From Isochrysis galbana (Eukaryota > Haptophyta > Isochrysidales > Isochrysidaceae): 64,000 nt of DNA. The stretch is taken from the NCBI GenBank assembly GCA_018136815.1, contig CM030940.1, positions 753,418-817,417 on the forward strand. Reading direction: 5' to 3'. Below the pieces are notes generated by a model. That model was not told the DNA's origin. It saw only the letters and a program-made list of their open reading frames with translations, and did no database searches. Position 1 is the first letter of the stretch. Each line of letters begins with the position of its first letter. A program made the position numbers and the translations under genes. Of the stretch, positions 30,992 to 40,744 are shown piece by piece.

Positions 30992-31302
30992 ATGTCCGCT
31001 CCCTCCTCGCGCTCGCGCTCGCCCAAGCCCGTCTTTCCGCCTTCCTCTGCCGAGGAGGTGGTTGAGCCCGCCATTCTATCACTCCCGGCCATCCACGAGG
31101 GACGGGCCGCAAGGCAGGTGGAGGGGTGATGAGAGTGGCGGGCGAGGCTGCAATTGTTAGAGTGCAGAGTCGCGCGCGCGGCGAGAATAGTAAGAAGTTT
31201 TTTATCACTCCCGGCCATCTCCGCCGCGCCTCCCGCCGATCGTTTCCCTTCCGTCTCGTCGCATGTCGAGCCAGTGGTCATGCTCGATCCGTCAGTGTGC
31301 TA
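30992..31302 (+). pseudogene. small ORF interrupted by a short retroelement insertion
   Basis: An ATG at 30,992 about 35 bases after a TATATATA box opens a Ser/Pro-rich frame (MSAPSSRSRSPKPVFPP). It meets a stop at 31,129 only because a 109-base element has inserted at 31,094-31,202. The same frame resumes after the right-hand target duplication and stays open to a stop at about 31,302 (HVEPVVMLDPSVCYV). A fragment of the downstream part is also present, out of frame, at about 56,925-56,972, so this may itself belong to a repeated gene or element. Product unknown. Confidence 0.4.
31077..31219 (+). mobile_element. 109-bp truncated retroelement with 17-bp target duplication
   Basis: The direct repeat TATCACTCCCGGCCATC occurs at 31,077-31,093 and 31,203-31,219. 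The insert (31,094-31,202) starts CACGAGGGACGGGCCGCAAGG, like the bodies at 35,098 and 35,620. It ends with the family signature GTCGCGCGCGCGGCGAGAATAGTAAGAAG and a short T-run. A long, variable target duplication, 5' truncation and a fixed 3' end are the hallmarks of target-primed reverse transcription. This copy defines the exact 3' end of the family. Confidence 0.85.
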
Positions 31303-31319
31303 CGTGTAGGTAGTGGTTC

Positions 31320-31370
31320 CATGCGCCGCGAGTGCGGTAAGAATATTATGAAGTCTTTTAAAAACTTTCG
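31320..31370 (+). mobile_element. retroelement 3' signature remnant
   Basis: Very short copy of the signature: CGCCGCGAGTGCGGTAAGAATATTATGAAG followed by TCTTTTAAAAA. The target duplication was not identified. The remaining sequence to 31,557 is non-coding. Confidence 0.5.
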
Positions 31371-31557
31371 TGTCTGTGCGACCCTTACAGCTCACACCTA
31401 AATGAGCCTGATGAGCGCTTCTCTCAACTCTCCTCAAGATTTCAAAAAACGACGCCTTATGTAGAGGTTCGAGTTTCGAGTTGCTTATTTTTTATTTTTA
31501 GACGTCGGCGGCGAGCAAGTCACTTCTGCCGCCGCGCGGCTCCCGTCCATCCGCGCG

Positions 31558-32722
31558 ATGCTGCGTCTCGCGCTGCTGCTCGTGCTTAGCGAGACTTCCG
31601 ACGCAATGCCATTCACCATGCCCTGCTCCATCCCGCGCGCCAGCCCGGTCGCACTCTGCAGACGTCACCTGCTTGCCCTCTCCGCCGCTGTGGCTGGCTG
31701 GCCAGCAGTGGCGGCAGAGCTGCCGTCCACCGAGCGCCTGCTCACCGAGACGTTCAGTGAGAAGTCGCTCGGTCTGGTGCTGCGTCAGGCTGGCGATCGC
31801 ATTCAAGTCGAGAAGATTGTGCCAGGCTCGGCAGCCTCCGAGCGCGGGGTGCTCCCCCTCTCTTACGTTGATAGGCTCAATGACCAGAGGCTTGATGGCA
31901 TGCCAGTCAAAGAGGTGAGTGCCTTGCTGAAGCGTACACCGCGGCCAATCACGCTGTCATTTGATGCAACAGAATATGTGGGGATGCGACCGGATGAAGC
32001 GATGGAAAAGGCGGCTTCCTCCCAAGGCATTGAGACTGACCAGGTGCGCATAACACCTTTGGGTGGAGTGCACCCGCCAACCTTGTGTGGGTTGCAAACG
32101 CGCGAGGGCGATGTCATTGAAGTGGAGTTCACGGCGCGCGTACTTGAGCCAAAGCCAGAGATCGAGTTTGACTCGTCGGCGATGCGTAGTGGTCGGCCAT
32201 TCGCATTTCTTCTCGGCAACGGAGACGTTGTGCGGGGCTTCGAGCTTGGTTGCTTTGAGATGTGCATTGGTGATGAGAGGTTGGTAAGCAAATTGCTGGT
32301 CTCGCCATTTCACCCTAGCACACTGCCTGCAGGGCGTTTGAGTACGCGCAATGCCTGCATGTACCACGCGGACGTTTGGTTGTGATGTGAGCTCGGAATA
32401 TCTCAGCGTCAAATTGCAGTCTGAGCTGAGCATCGGCTACCCTACATCCGTCAGCTGGCATCACCAGGCCTGCGGGTGAATGCTCCAAAAGCATTCATCC
32501 GTGATGGTGCCATGCCATCCTCTCGTTGATTTTCACCCTGTGCGCCCCCTCTGATTCCAGGTCAGTTTCCCGCCCGCTCTCGGCTTTGGAAGAAGGGGAT
32601 CCAAGGCGTATGGCGTGCCTGCGAGCGCAACACTCGAGTACAAGGTAAAACTGATAAGCATCAATGGGCAAGCCGATCCGCGTGCGCGAAGAGAGCTGCT
32701 CCAGGATAAACAGCGCTTTTGA
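31558..32722 (+). CDS. PDZ + FKBP-type peptidyl-prolyl isomerase, probably thylakoid lumen
   Basis: Two exons, 31558-32283 and 32561-32722 (GT-AG, phase 0), 295 residues. The N-terminus is hydrophobic (LRLALLLVLS, a signal-peptide-like start). A transit-like stretch follows, then CRRHLLALSAAVAGWPAVAA, a twin-arginine lumenal targeting pattern with AxA cleavage. This fits import into a secondary plastid and on to the thylakoid lumen. Residues about 70-135 form a PDZ-like domain (SLGLVLRQAGDRIQVEKIVPGSAAS). Residues about 150-295 form the FKBP domain (GDVIEVEFTARV, FLLGNGDVVRGFELG), completed by exon 2 (LGFGRRGSKAYGVPASATLEYKVKLISING). FKBPs catalyse proline cis-trans isomerisation. Some active-site aromatics seem substituted, so activity is uncertain. 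Localisation is inference. Confidence 0.85.
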
Positions 32723-33235
32723 CGGAGGTGCCATGGCGTAGAGCGTAGAGCATCCCTCCAGCCGTGTGACGTCGACGGAATCTTGCGATGTCGAGGAAAA
32801 AGCAGTGATGCGTCCGACTTGTGTAGTGCACGCATTTATGCAATGGAAAGCGGCCTCCAATTGCGGTCTCAAATCCAATTCCCGTGTCTTCACCTCATGC
32901 TGTCGTTTTCTTGGTATTTGCGCCCTCCAGCCGGCTCGCCGAGTTTCAACTTTCTGTCGCATGACTAGATGATTAAATTTCATAATATTCCCCCGCGCAT
33001 GCATTCCTGGACCCACTACTTTCACGCAAGCGTTCTACACCCCCACTCTCCCAGCCCTTTCCCCCGCCCGCCATCAAGCGACTACCCCAGGTCGCGTTCC
33101 GTCTAAAGAGGACTATGCAAATATTTTCATTTTTACACTCCGTAAAGTAGGAGTTTATTTATTCAAATCAATATAAAATGTACACGAATTTTTATAACCC
33201 CAGTCTCATGTAACGCGTTCGCTAGTCGGATGCGC
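32723..33235. other. 3' flank of the FKBP gene, no gene seen
   Basis: No coding exon or known repeat end recognised. 33,115-33,200 is A/T-rich. A T-rich block at about 33,125-33,175 could hold the polyadenylation region but no clear signal was picked out. Confidence 0.45.
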
Positions 33236-33247
33236 ATCTGACGAAAT

Positions 33248-34256
33248 GAGGTCGTTTGCCTTCATTTGGTACCCCTCGTTTCCAAATACGCGATGCGCCG
33301 CTCCCGGCACAAAAAAATCTTCTAGTATTTGAAAAAAAACTTCTTAATCATCTCGCCGCGCGCGCGACCCTGCACAGTATCTACGCAGCCTCGCCCGCTT
33401 CCCTTCCCTCCCCCTCCACCTGCCTTGCGGCTCGTCCCCTCGTGCTCTACCTAGGGGCTGGGTGCAGTGGGTCTCCAGTGGCAGACGGTGTGTACCGATT
33501 CTCGATGGCCTGTTTCTCGCCTTCCTCCTGTGCCATCGGGCTACCGGCTGTTGTGTGTTTGCTCCTTGTGCTGCTAGGTGTCAATCTTCTAGTATTTGAG
33601 CAAAGAAAGGCACCCACCTCACTCGGAATTAACTCCCCACCTCCAAGAATTGTTAGAAGGTGTCGATTTGGGTTCAGCTTCCCAAGTAAAGATTGAAAAC
33701 AAAAAAAAGGCCGCTTATCGATTCGGGTTCGGCTCCCGTAAAGATTGAAACCACAAGGCCCAGTAACATCAAATACAAAAAAGCTCGGCCCTAGGACACC
33801 GGGTCGAGCTCACCATGAGGGCGCTCCTGCCGAGCGAGTCCACCGCGGCAGGGGGCGTACATCTCATGCGAGCGTCTCCACGGGGTGCTCTTCAAGCAGC
33901 GCCATCACGCGCGATTGGTCTCCCCGCTGGCAGGCACCCAAGCGGTCCTCGGCTGGAGACGACGCACGAGGGACCTTCACTGAAGAAAAAACTTCGGACC
34001 AGCACCTTCCCAGTTGGAAAATTTTTTTATTGACGCCGCCCGGGGGGGACATTCGCCCATAATTTTTTTATCGATGATAATGGAAGTGCGAGTAGCCATG
34101 CCACCAAAGGGAAAAATGAAACCCCCGACCCCTGCAGATCCAAAACTGCAACGCCAATTTGACCTCAAAAAACCAGCATCAGTTACCAATAAAGAATTCC
34201 AGAACCGAGTGGCACGCTCTGAGCAGCTAGCCCGGAAAGTCATCCACCCCGCCTAA
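33248..34256 (+). mobile_element. composite element: second copy of the 6.7-7.5 kb repeat
   Basis: 33,248-33,330 repeats 6,659-6,750 and 33,645-33,915 repeats 7,262-7,512. The intervening coding part is replaced by unrelated sequence including a reverse retroelement 3' signature at 33,375-33,338. A short ORF at about 34,099-34,256 (MPPKGKMKPPTPADPKLQRQ...) has basic, intact-looking composition, but no family is recognised. The left copy lacks this 3' part, so each copy preserves a different section. Confidence 0.65.
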
Positions 34257-35208
34257 AATGAGTACTAGTGCGTGCCCCCCTCGATGAAAAGAAAACGCGC
34301 GCACTTCCATCTGCCTCCTCGTCACGCATGACGTGGCACCAAAAACAGATTCGCGACGGGCACAACGAACGACAAATGCAGGATGTGCAACCAACATCAA
34401 GAGGACTCATGCCACCTAGCGTGGTGCCCCGCGACGGAGAAAATCTTCGACACCTTAGATGCGATCGCTAACTACGCCCCGAGACCGAACAGGTCCCACG
34501 GGCAGAAAACGAAAGACAGGCTATTCGCATACCCAGACGAGACCACCCCTGACAGCTTGAAAACCCTCTACATCATAGCCTGGAAATACATAATACGAGA
34601 CTTCTACAGAGTAGAGTTCGAATCATATGAATACCACTATATACCGGTCCTAGAAGCCACGATGATAAGATTCACCACCCTGGTGAGGGGCCATACCCCG
34701 TCCAAAGCTTGTCGCCCAATGCGCACTCGCACGGCGGCCCAGGGGAGAAAACCTAAAATAAAAAGGCCAGCGGAGCTCAGCGCTCCCATCTTCACAGAGG
34801 ACGACAAGGGAAAACTAAAAATGAGCGACAACCTCGGCCTAGTGGCGGAAGCAATCGGCCTCGCCGAGAAGCTCGCCTGAGGTCGAGGCACCCCCCCCCC
34901 CCCCCCCCCGGGAAAACCACTCACGAAAAACGTAACAACCCACGAGCATGCGGTACCCCAGCAACGGCGCAACACCTGCAGCACAACAGCAAGAAACCGG
35001 CCACCCAGAGGCACAGGAGGAAGGAGAGAACAGACCACTGAGGGCCGGTGCACCCCGCCCGACCCAACCCCCCCCACAACCTGGGCCCCTAAGTAGAGCA
35101 CGAGGGGAGTTGCCGCAAGGCGGGAAGTGAGAGAGAGGAAGGGATCTGGGCGTGGCTACAATAGACAACGTCGTAGCCGCGCGCGTGGCGAGAATATTAA
35201 AAGGTTTT
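34257..35208 (+). mobile_element. non-LTR retrotransposon 3' end with RT C-terminal remnant
   Basis: 34,383-34,880 encodes an open stretch beginning just upstream with KCRMCNQHQEDSCHLAWCP, a zinc-knuckle pattern (CxxC...HxxxC) found after the reverse transcriptase in many non-LTR elements. It continues for 160 residues to AIGLAEKLA-stop. Upstream frames are shifted near 34,340-34,380. After the stop come a C-run (34,891-34,909), non-coding sequence, GAGCACGAGGGGAGTTGCCGCAAGG, and the terminal signature GTAGCCGCGCGCGTGGCGAGAATATTAAAAGG plus T-run at 35,170-35,208. This ties the 3' signature to a non-LTR element. Confidence 0.75.
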
Positions 35209-35955
35209 TTTTCCCTCTTCAGGTCCCCAGGTTGTCAGAGGCCAAGGCTCATCTCACTCTTGGAGATTGCCTGCGAGGGCGCGCCGGCAGGTAGCGCGGA
35301 ATGCGGTTCTTGCGGGGAGCTCATGGAGCTTTCCTCGGGAGTGACTACGGGCATGGGAAGGCGAGGATACGGGGAGACGGGAGGGAAGGGCGATGACGGG
35401 CGGCGAGGGTAGAATATACCTGACTAGCGATAGGTGTGTAGCCCTGAATTCCCTGAACCTTCAGATTTTTTTTAGAACAACACGACAAACTTACCTTTCA
35501 CTACGAAAGGGAGCTCAGGTGCTCGGAACGATGCCTCCTCCCCCCCCCCCCAATCCCATTCTTCCCTAACTCTTTCTTCCGTCACTTTCCATCAACTGCC
35601 CTAAATAAATCGAGATCGAGCACGAGACGAGGGGATATGCCGCAAGGCGGGGTGGAGAGACGAGAGGGAGGAGGGGGCTAGTGACCCAGATAGCGTTCAC
35701 GGCCGCGCGTATGGCATGATCATTGACTATTGAGAATTTTTTGGATTAGAGCATGTCAAGAGTTAAGAGAGGTGTGGGTGTGGGGCTGTGGTGCATGTTG
35801 CAAGTTGTACGTTCAGTCACTTACAAGAACACCGGAGCTTAAAAGTGACGCATGTTCCACCCGCATGCGCGACACGATCGTCATACCTAGCCTCACGAAA
35901 GACCATGTCGCCCTCTTACACACTCCCAGCTCCAAAGCCCCTCACGTGAGAGCTA
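35209..35955. other. intergenic with a second retroelement 3' end
   Basis: 35,610-35,755 is another truncated 3' end (GAGCACGAGACGAGG, ATATGCCGCAAGG, CGTTCACGGCCGCGCGTATGG, then ATTGAGAATTTTTTGG). The rest is non-coding. Convergent 3' flank of the uL15m gene. Confidence 0.55.
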
Positions 35956-36924
35956 CTATTCGCCTTCGGGCGACTTTGGTCTTGGCTGTGTCTTCACTGG
36001 CGATGTAGCATTCGGGTTGCGAGCAGTGAGGTCAACGTGCGGCGGGTGCTCATGAGGCCTTATCACGTCACCCGGCTCCAGGCCGGCAAGATAACCACGC
36101 TTCTCCCGGTCCATGTATTTCAACATCAGCTTGGGCGGTGGCAGCGCTGGGCGCGGAAGCAAGCGGCCCTTGCGTAGGAAATTTTCCGGCTTGAGCAAGG
36201 CGCGGAGCGCAAGCTGAGAATAGTAAACGGTTGTCACGGACCCTCCCGCCGCCTCGATCGCCTCGATGGCTGGCTGAGAAGCAATCTGGGCCTCGATGTG
36301 TATCGGTATCTCGAGCGCAGAGGCGCCGCGACCAAGCAGTTTGAGTCCCGAATGACGAGTGCGCAGAGTCACCAGCTTCGCATCAAAGAAGTGTTTTACA
36401 GTGAGCGGCTTCTCGGCAGTCGGCGTCGGGAGCCTGCCAGTCAAAATCCATGATTGGACACCGAACAGATTGACGTGGACATACTCCTTCTTTGGACGAT
36501 GGAAGCCACGCTTCGGGATACGGGCAATCATCGACGTCTGCCCACCCGATTGCTTCAAGAAGCCGTGGTTGCCAGCTCGGGCACGCTTCCCTTTCATACC
36601 ACGCCCACTCTTGCGCCCGCGCCCTGACCCAATCCCACGTCCCACACGCGTCTTTTTCAGCCTCGCGCCGTAGTTGTCGCGTATTTTCGTCAGCGAGAGC
36701 GGCCCCATCTCGGTAGGTGGCACGTAGTCAGGCAGCGGCTGCATCAGCTCGACCTGAGCGAGTACTTGGGGAGAGCCATGGAGGTGTGCCGTGTGCTGGC
36801 GTATGCTCGGTAGCGCAAGCAGTCCAATCCGGCATACCCGCGTGGGCAGGCTCGGCGCCGCCGCTAGCGGGCGACCGAGCCGGAGGAGGGAGCGCAAAAG
36901 CAGCGGCGCGGCAGCGCGCGACAT
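35956..36924 (-). CDS. MRPL15: mitochondrial ribosomal protein uL15m
   Basis: Intronless frame of 322 residues from the ATG at 36,924. The upstream in-frame extension to 37,056 looks like leader. The N-terminus is Arg/Leu/Ala-rich without acids (MSRAAAPLLLRSLLRLGRPLA), a classic mitochondrial presequence. The uL15 core follows: KKTRVGRGIGSGRGRKSGRGMKG, then GNHGFLKQSGGQTSMIARIPKRGF, and a C-terminal domain with VTTVYYSQLALRALLKPE and LMLKYMDREKRGYL, as in mitochondrial large-subunit L15. It binds 23S-like rRNA in the large mitoribosomal subunit. The tail after residue 290 is low-complexity. A plastid version is less likely given the extended C-terminal domain. Confidence 0.92.
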   Translation of the reverse strand: MSRAAAPLLLRSLLRLGRPLAAAPSLPTRVCRIGLLALPSIRQHTAHLHGSPQVLAQVELMQPLPDYVPPTEMGPLSLTKIRDNYGARLKKTRVGRGIGSGRGRKSGRGMKGKRARAGNHGFLKQSGGQTSMIARIPKRGFHRPKKEYVHVNLFGVQSWILTGRLPTPTAEKPLTVKHFFDAKLVTLRTRHSGLKLLGRGASALEIPIHIEAQIASQPAIEAIEAAGGSVTTVYYSQLALRALLKPENFLRKGRLLPRPALPPPKLMLKYMDREKRGYLAGLEPGDVIRPHEHPPHVDLTARNPNATSPVKTQPRPKSPEGE

Positions 36925-37430
36925 CGTCGTCGGCGGCCTGGCCCCTCGCCAAGAGGTACAGATACCCGAGGGGGGGGGGGGTTCATAAAACTTAGGTTGG
37001 TTCTTTGATACATGCGAAACACAGGAACAGTGTTTTTTTTCGGAGGCCCAAAACATATGTTTTTCGTTGTTTTATTTCGGGCGGCCCCCCTACCCGGCAC
37101 ATTTGTTTTTTTACACTGTTTTTCTCTGTTTTTTTTGACGGCAAAAAACATACTGTTTTTGCTGTTTTATTTCTAAGTTTGACTGTGTTTGTGTTTCACA
37201 TGTAGGGTGGCGGCCGCGCTGGCTGCCCACCTGCCCGCCTCTGCAGGCCTTCGCTCCATGTATGGGGCATGGGAGTTCGGTGACCCGTGGGGGGTGGAGG
37301 CCCAGGGAGTGGCTGGGTGGGATGGCGCGGCTGAAGCGGCACTCTATGACTCCCCGTCTGCGCTGCGCGCTGCGCTGCACATGATACGTGATACGTGATC
37401 TAAGATATCTGCGTTCAGTTAGCAGTTAGC
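36925..37430. other. 5' flank of uL15m with A/T-rich palindromic block
   Basis: 36,970-36,982 is a G-run. 37,015-37,200 is T-rich with repeated TGTTTTT(C/G) and AACA..TGTTTTT inverted motifs, like decayed terminal repeats of an unidentified element. No gene was recognised. Confidence 0.45.
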
Positions 37431-37435
37431 ATTTA

Positions 37436-37725
37436 GCCCGGTCACTCACTGTGAGGGTGCGGAGGGCACCAGCTACAATTGGTAAATGAAGGGCTAAATA
37501 AGCTCCCTATGGATTCCGGTAGTATGGATCAGAAAAAAATGGAAAATGGGGAGTTCTCCGGCGAAATTTTCGAAAAATACCGAATTTCAGGCCTTCGAAG
37601 ACGGTGCACGAAGTACAGTGAGGCCCTTCATGCGAGGCACAAACAGAATGACGAGGAATTTTGTTACACCGACTCATTGGGCCCATAAGGCCTCGTTCTA
37701 TGCACACTGGACCATAAATAAGTAA
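37436..37725 (+). repeat. dispersed repeat C, copy without the hAT insertion
   Basis: Starts TTAGCCCGGTCACTCACTGTGAGGG. It continues through GAGGGCACCAGCTACAATTGGTAAATGAAGGGC, GGATTCCGGTAGTATGGATC, AGAAAAAAATGG, GCGAAATTTTCGAAAAATACCG and CAGTGAGGCCCTTCATGCGAGG, ending near GACTCATTGGGCCCATAAG. It is collinear with 43,838-45,045, except that the second copy carries 853 extra bases at the A-run. Confidence 0.85.
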
Positions 37726-37945
37726 GTGTTGTGTTCAGACCTTTGGCCTTTGGGGAAGCCTTTGGTCATGAATCATGAATGCTTCGCGGCATGGGCACGA
37801 GCATTCATCGTTACGTCCTGTCTCCTACGTCCGTCGTGGTCGCGCAAGGCGAGCCGATCCGGATTCTCCCTGGGCTCAAGTTCGGGTTCGCCGACTTTCG
37901 TCTCAAAAATCGAGGATTTGGATTTGAGTTTTATTTTTGCCCTCA

Positions 37946-38098
37946 GCCAACATGTTCAGGTCAGATGTGAACATGTTCAGATGTGAACATGTTCAGGTCG
38001 GATGTGAACATGTTCAGATGTGAACATGTTCAGGTCAGATGTGAACATGTTCAGAATGTGAACATGTTCAGATGTGAACATGTTCGGGTCAGATGTGT
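37946..38098. repeat. GAACATGTTC tandem palindrome array
   Basis: About eight spaced copies of (GA)ACATGTTC joined by AGATGT or AGGTCAGATGT / AGGTCGGATGT spacers, in units of 16 and 21 bases. Each unit holds a perfect 10-base palindrome, so the array is a run of evenly spaced dyads. No coding function. It abuts the palindromic element at 38,098. The upstream segment 37,726-37,945 shows no recognised feature. Confidence 0.9.
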
Positions 38099-38443
38099 CA
38101 ACTAACTTTATTTATAGTTGGTCGCCATGGAGCGCGCCGCCGCTCCCCACCTCTCCTTCGGGCCCCCCGCCGCGGGCGCCCCCCCAGTACCCATGGAGCT
38201 GTCGCTTCGATTGTCCCCAGAAGCACGTAAAGAAACGAGGGGAGATAGCAGTCCTCCCCCCAATGCACGCACCGACCCTGGGCACCGCGCACCCCAGCAC
38301 GCGCCCTCTCCTCGAGGCCACGCTGGGGGGAAACCCCTCTCGGGTAAAAACAACGCAAGGGGGGGTGGGGGGGGCACTCGTGAAATAGGAGCCCAGAAGC
38401 GCTAATGGGCGCGTCGGCGCGCTCCATGGCGACCAAGTATAAA
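38098..38443. mobile_element. short palindromic-ended element (MITE-like)
   Basis: Left end (T)CAACTAACTTTATTTATAGTTGGTCGCCATGGAGCGCGCCG and right end, read in reverse, GCAACTAAGTTTATACTTGGTCGCCATGGAGCGCGCCG. These are imperfect terminal inverted repeats of about 38 bases around 270 bases of GC-rich sequence. Both ends read Met-Glu-Arg-Ala outward-in, the same start as the retrotransposon ORFs at 43,796 and 51,907, and the left reading (FGPPAAG.PPVPMELSL) resembles the latter's residues 8-27. No target duplication was recognised. A non-autonomous element built from two opposed 5' ends is one explanation. Confidence 0.7.
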
Positions 38444-39002
38444 CTTAGTTGCCGAACGAAAGAGGAGTCTAAGTCTCTAACGATTGTCGATTCGCGAATG
38501 CGACATGTTTGTGTAAGGCTAGTGGCAGGAGCTAACGCTCATTGAATAATTAAATGAAGAGGGCGTTGGCGTGTTTGGTATCGCACCGTTTTGTCAGTGT
38601 TCCTGTTAGGCATAGGCAGTAGCCGGTATGCGGTATGATCACGAGTTTTTATTCTACTGCTACTACTACTATTGCACATGGAAATGAGTTTTCCCGAAAT
38701 GTATGCGTATGCACATGTACGAACGGCGTACCGAACGCCCGCCCCGCCTGTCGTCACTCGCGAGGAGCGCTGTACGCCGTTGACAGGAACCGAAAATGGC
38801 CACAACATCATCTAGCATGCACCTGCACCCGCAATGCAGCAGTGCAGCGTGTAGCCATCACCTCCGGCCTCCCTGCAGGGTTAAAAATGGACTTACCGCA
38901 CACGCCATTCCATAACTACCACCGTTGTGTGCAATGTCATCACAGGCCACTACATCTCGCGCCTGCGACAGAAGAGCAAGTGGCTTGATCCTCAACCGCT
39001 CA
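38444..39002. other. intergenic, no gene recognised
   Basis: Non-coding on both strands as far as can be judged. One ORF (38,635-38,988) has no protein-like pattern. Convergent 3' flank of the UBA gene. Confidence 0.45.
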
Positions 39003-40744
39003 TCACTGCTGCTTCGACGATCTAGATACGGCCCGTTGAGGGGCCCCTGCTTCTAAACGTGCTGAGAGAGTGGAGAGGAGACGGTCAACCTGAGCCGGCA
39101 ACGGCCCCTCAGACATGATGCCCATCATCTCATTTGCTTTCTTCACAGCGGCAGCCATGGACAGTGAAGGATCGAGGTTAAGCCGCGTTTGCACTTGCTC
39201 GAGCTTCTGCTTCAAGGTAAGCCCATTCTCTCCAGGAGCGCAAGACGGTCTAGCTCCTACCTGGACTCCGTTGCCCGGCAGCTCAGAGGGCGATACTTGC
39301 AAACCTCGCCCAACGTTGGAAGACGACGCTGTTGCTGAAACCTCAGCCGTCGAATGGACGGATGCACGCGCTTCACATGTGCGAGACCCTCGCGCGATCG
39401 ATTGTGGAGAAGCTGTTGCTGCAGCTGCGCGCGCCGGCAAGCCCGGCGGCTTCTCTCCGGGCTTCCTCATAAGCAGCCGCGTTGGTTGCACCGCAGGCAG
39501 CGGCGGCACCTCCACGATGGGTTCGTCAGCAGCTGAGGATGCACCAAGCCCTGAAAAGCCGCCTCCACCCTGTCGCCAATTACCATCGACGTTGGAAGAG
39601 CTGCTCCCAACCCAACGACCAGTGTTCGCGCCCCAATCGGTGCGCCCGCCTCCGCAGCTGTCAGCGCCACCAGCAGACCTCCACCCGTGCAATGACAGGG
39701 GGCGGTCATCATCGGGAGTCGCAGCTACCGAGCGCACGCCGAAGCTGTTGCCAATCTCCTGCTGCAGCGACTCCGTCTCTGCTCGCGACGCGCGTAGCTC
39801 CGCCTCTGCAGCTGCCACATCTCCTCCGACGGCCAAGAGCGCGGCGGCGGCGCGTTTCCTAGGGAAGCCAAGCCCTGTCAGCATCGCCAGTGCTCGGCGA
39901 GCCTCCTCAGAGCCCTCCTGGTAGGGGGAGGGGTTCAGGCAATCAGCATTCACGCGCGCTAAGCTCACGGGACTGCGCTGGACCGAACAATGTGAATGAC
40001 TTCCAGTACACGAGGAATGTCTTCACAAAAGATGTCGATGTGTGGGGCCATGGGGTCCTATTTCACCGACAATTCCAGAGGATGGAGCGTTCTCACCTGT
40101 TGTGCCTGGATGAGTCGCAGGTCCACTACCCCGCTGGCCCCATTGCTACTACCCCCTCCTCTCACAGTCTGTGAGGAACTTGCGCCCCCGGCCACGGCTC
40201 CACCAGACGCCGTTGGGGCCTGGCTCGAAGATACCCCCCAAGCAGATCGAGAAGGCGCCGGGGCCGGAACACACGCCGGCGGCGATTTGATTTCGGGTCG
40301 CCGGCGCCACTCTGGGATCTCAGAGCTACTAGCACCTCCGCCACTCCCAACCGACGGTGCGTGCGCTCTGCGAGTCGGGTCTTGCTGCCACTGTGGCTGC
40401 TCTGCGTGTGTCCGGCTCTGCGGCGACTGGCACTGCCTGTTCTCCTCGGCGGCTGGTCCGGTGGGTCGTCGCTTGCGCAATTCGTCGAGCGCCGGGAAGG
40501 CCTCCGCCGTCGCCGCCATGTTGCGCTCGCGCAGCAGCGCTTCAGCCTTGGCCGCCTCGTCCGCCTCCATCGCCGCGCGGTTGGCGGCCTCTTGCGCTTC
40601 GGCCGCACGCGCAGCAGCTTCTCTCACGTGCCTGGCGGCAGCAAGTGCCTCCTGCGCCGCGGCGAGAGCCTCCGCCGCTGCGCACGCCTCTTCCTCCTCC
40701 GTGGGCGCTCCCGACGCGTTTGCAGCCGGCGGCGTCGGAGCCAT
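39003..40744 (-). CDS. UBA-like domain protein with Ala-rich coiled coil
   Basis: Two exons in minus order, 40744-40097 and 39977-39003 (GT-AG, phase 0), 540 residues. The N-terminus (MAPTPPAANASG) leads into an Ala/Glu coiled coil (about residues 25-75: EEEACAAAEALAAAQEALAAARH). A Ser/Gly/Pro-rich linker follows, then after the splice junction a three-helix UBA-like motif at about 237-275 (ARRALAMLTGLGFPRKRAAAALLAVGGDVAAAEAEL). More disordered sequence precedes a predicted helical C-terminal region (LTLKQKLEQVQTRLNLDPSLSMAAAVKKANEMMGI). UBA domains bind ubiquitin, so a role in ubiquitin recognition is possible. The C-terminal region looks conserved but is not recognised. The frame opens further upstream (to 40,966) through Pro-rich sequence that is probably leader. 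Confidence 0.72.

Noticed and set aside
37000-37200. LTR or terminal-repeat element
   Set aside because: T-rich inverted motifs are suggestive but no boundaries, duplication or partner copy could be found.
39115-39924. 269-codon plus-strand ORF
   Set aside because: Antisense shadow of the UBA protein exon 2, which has the better domain evidence.
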